8,097 nucleotides of DNA from Oceanicaulis sp. (GTDB lineage Bacteria > Pseudomonadota > Alphaproteobacteria > Caulobacterales > Maricaulaceae), in contig RKRX01000052.1 in assembly GCA_007571185.1 (NCBI GenBank), forward strand, positions 1 to 8,097, written 5' to 3'. Within the stretch, counting starts at the first letter, position 1. Every line of letters begins with the position of its first letter. The notes under the pieces are model-generated. The model saw nothing but the letters and a program-made list of their open reading frames with translations. It was not told the DNA's origin and did not search any database. Below, piece after piece: positions 7,663 to 8,097 of the stretch. Made by a program: the position numbers and the translations under genes.

Positions 7663-7735
7663 GGCGTGTCATCAAACAACTGAAGTTTCCTGAACAGGTA
7701 GCTCTGAAAGTCCCGTTTTTCGAGTGTTATTAAAG

Positions 7736-7844
7736 TCATGGCACACGTCTCTTTTGCCATGAGAAGCGCCCCTCCACACTTGGAAATGGAACCCCCTGGA
7801 ACGGTCGCTTTCAGGCCCGAGTACAGGGAGGATTTTGCCATGAG
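7736..7844. repeat. Three copies of TGCCATGA (one inverted) including a 12-bp direct repeat
   Basis: TCATGGCA at 7736-7743 is the inverse of TGCCATGA at 7755-7762, forming a perfect 8-bp inverted repeat with an 11-nt loop. A third copy lies at 7836-7843. The second and third are part of the identical 12-mer TTTTGCCATGAG (7752-7763 and 7833-7844), 81 bp apart. The third copy covers the start codon of the small frame at 7840. The same 8-mer also overlaps the tgt start (6515-6522, inverted). A repeated protein-binding site, a structured RNA, or the remains of a small duplication are all possible. Confidence 0.45.
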
Positions 7845-7932
7845 TCGTGTACCGTTCTGGGCATGTCTGTCACAAAGGTTGATCTACCCCCCCCCTCGAA
7901 AACTCGAAATGACCGCGATCGCAAACAGGTGA
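7840..7932 (+). CDS. Candidate 30-residue small protein with strong ribosome binding site
   Basis: ATG at 7840 opens a 30-codon frame ending TGA at 7930-7932. AGGGAGGA at 7825-7832 is one of the best Shine-Dalgarno sequences in the window, with 7 nt to the ATG. The peptide starts MSRVPFWACLSQRLIYPPP and has a basic second half; no signal peptide, membrane segment or known family is seen. A run of nine C (7887-7895) encodes the three prolines, and slippage there would change the C-terminus (in one shifted frame it ends at TAG 7935-7937). It may be a small protein, a leader peptide, a remnant of a longer gene, or chance. Confidence 0.3.
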   Translation: MSRVPFWACLSQRLIYPPPRKLEMTAIANR

Positions 7933-7996
7933 TGTAGTGCCTTTTTACGACTTTGTACTAATTTTATCAATCATTTATGATGAAAAATGTCGGAAG

Positions 7997-8097
7997 TCAA
8001 GGGTCTTTTATCCTTTCTTCCTTCCTCACCTTCCCCCTGTACATAGCCCAAAGGAATTCGCATTGATTAATATCTACATGCAGAGTTCTTTGCTGCA
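7997..8097 (-). CDS. Possible C-terminal end of a minus-strand gene, cut by right edge
   Basis: The minus strand is open from the right edge (first full codon at 8095-8093) to a TGA at plus positions 7999-7997, giving 32 residues that end in KVRKEERIKDP. The last third is highly charged because it is encoded by a purine-rich tract. Two other minus-strand frames close within 30 bp of the edge. The stretch is short, AT-rich and has no recognised homology, so it may be non-coding. Confidence 0.15.
   Translation of the reverse strand, partial: QQRTLHVDINQCEFLWAMYRGKVRKEERIKDP

Larger units (their letters stand above)
7663..8097. other. Region after tgt without a recognisable gene
   Basis: These 435 bp contain no gene I recognise on either strand. 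No tRNA-like T-loop, no intrinsic terminator with stem plus T-run after tgt, and no transposase motif was found. Positions 7700-7930 carry short repeats and one 30-codon frame with a good ribosome binding site (separate entries). From about 7941 composition drops to about 37% G+C by hand count, well below the genes to the left. A pyrimidine-rich tract runs from about 8003 to 8040 on the plus strand. Confidence 0.6.

Noticed and set aside
7659..7841. 60-codon minus-strand frame after tgt
   Set aside because: No ribosome binding site, no known family, and its end runs into the tgt stop; it also overlaps the repeats that create two similar Met-Ala-Lys starts.
7913..7920. GCGATCGC palindrome
   Set aside because: A single 8-bp palindrome of this kind is unremarkable outside cyanobacteria, and no further copies are clustered here.
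7977..8066. 29-codon plus-strand frame starting ATGATG in the AT-rich tail
   Set aside because: No ribosome binding site and no recognisable sequence; mostly a reading of the pyrimidine-rich tract.

Overview
The window looks like a chromosomal housekeeping segment of an alphaproteobacterium, probably from the Caulobacterales/Hyphomonadaceae/Maricaulaceae neighbourhood. This rests on the wording of GyrA (including an extra acidic segment in its C-terminal domain that I associate with alphaproteobacteria), on the style of the QueA and Tgt sequences, and on the gene order gyrA-coaD-cyclophilin-queA-tgt, which I recall from Caulobacter relatives. No database search was possible, so the taxonomic placement is inference.

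Layout: positions 1-774 hold the 5' part of a minus-strand gene for an exported Kelch-repeat protein, cut by the left edge. About 240 bp of divergent intergenic DNA with a 16-bp dyad follows. From about 1018 to 7662, five genes run in the same direction: gyrA (DNA gyrase subunit A), coaD (phosphopantetheine adenylyltransferase, coenzyme A synthesis), a secreted cyclophilin-type peptidyl-prolyl isomerase whose ATG overlaps the coaD stop as ATGA, queA and tgt. The last two act in queuosine tRNA modification: Tgt exchanges the wobble guanine for preQ1, and QueA adds the epoxycyclopentane ring from S-adenosylmethionine. The short gaps before coaD, queA and tgt, and the lack of a convincing terminator inside the run, suggest one long or two partly separated transcription units.

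After tgt, 435 bp to the right edge carry no recognisable gene. Its first part is rich in short repeats: an 8-mer occurs three times, there is a 12-bp direct repeat, and a 30-codon reading frame has a very good ribosome binding site and a run of nine C. Its last ~157 bp are AT-rich (about 37% G+C by hand count) and may mark the edge of a different compositional segment.

The most notable observation is in Tgt. All catalytic and preQ1-binding residues I can align are present, but three of the four ligands of the family's structural zinc site are replaced (Cys to Leu, Cys to Ala, His to Tyr). The frame is intact, which suggests a zinc-independent or altered TGT rather than simple decay. Secondary points are a Gly at the quinolone-contact position of GyrA (Ser83 in E. 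coli), a strong GC hairpin in the last codons of gyrA, and overlapping alternative hairpins upstream of queA. I see no CRISPR array, tRNA, rRNA, complete insertion sequence or defence system.
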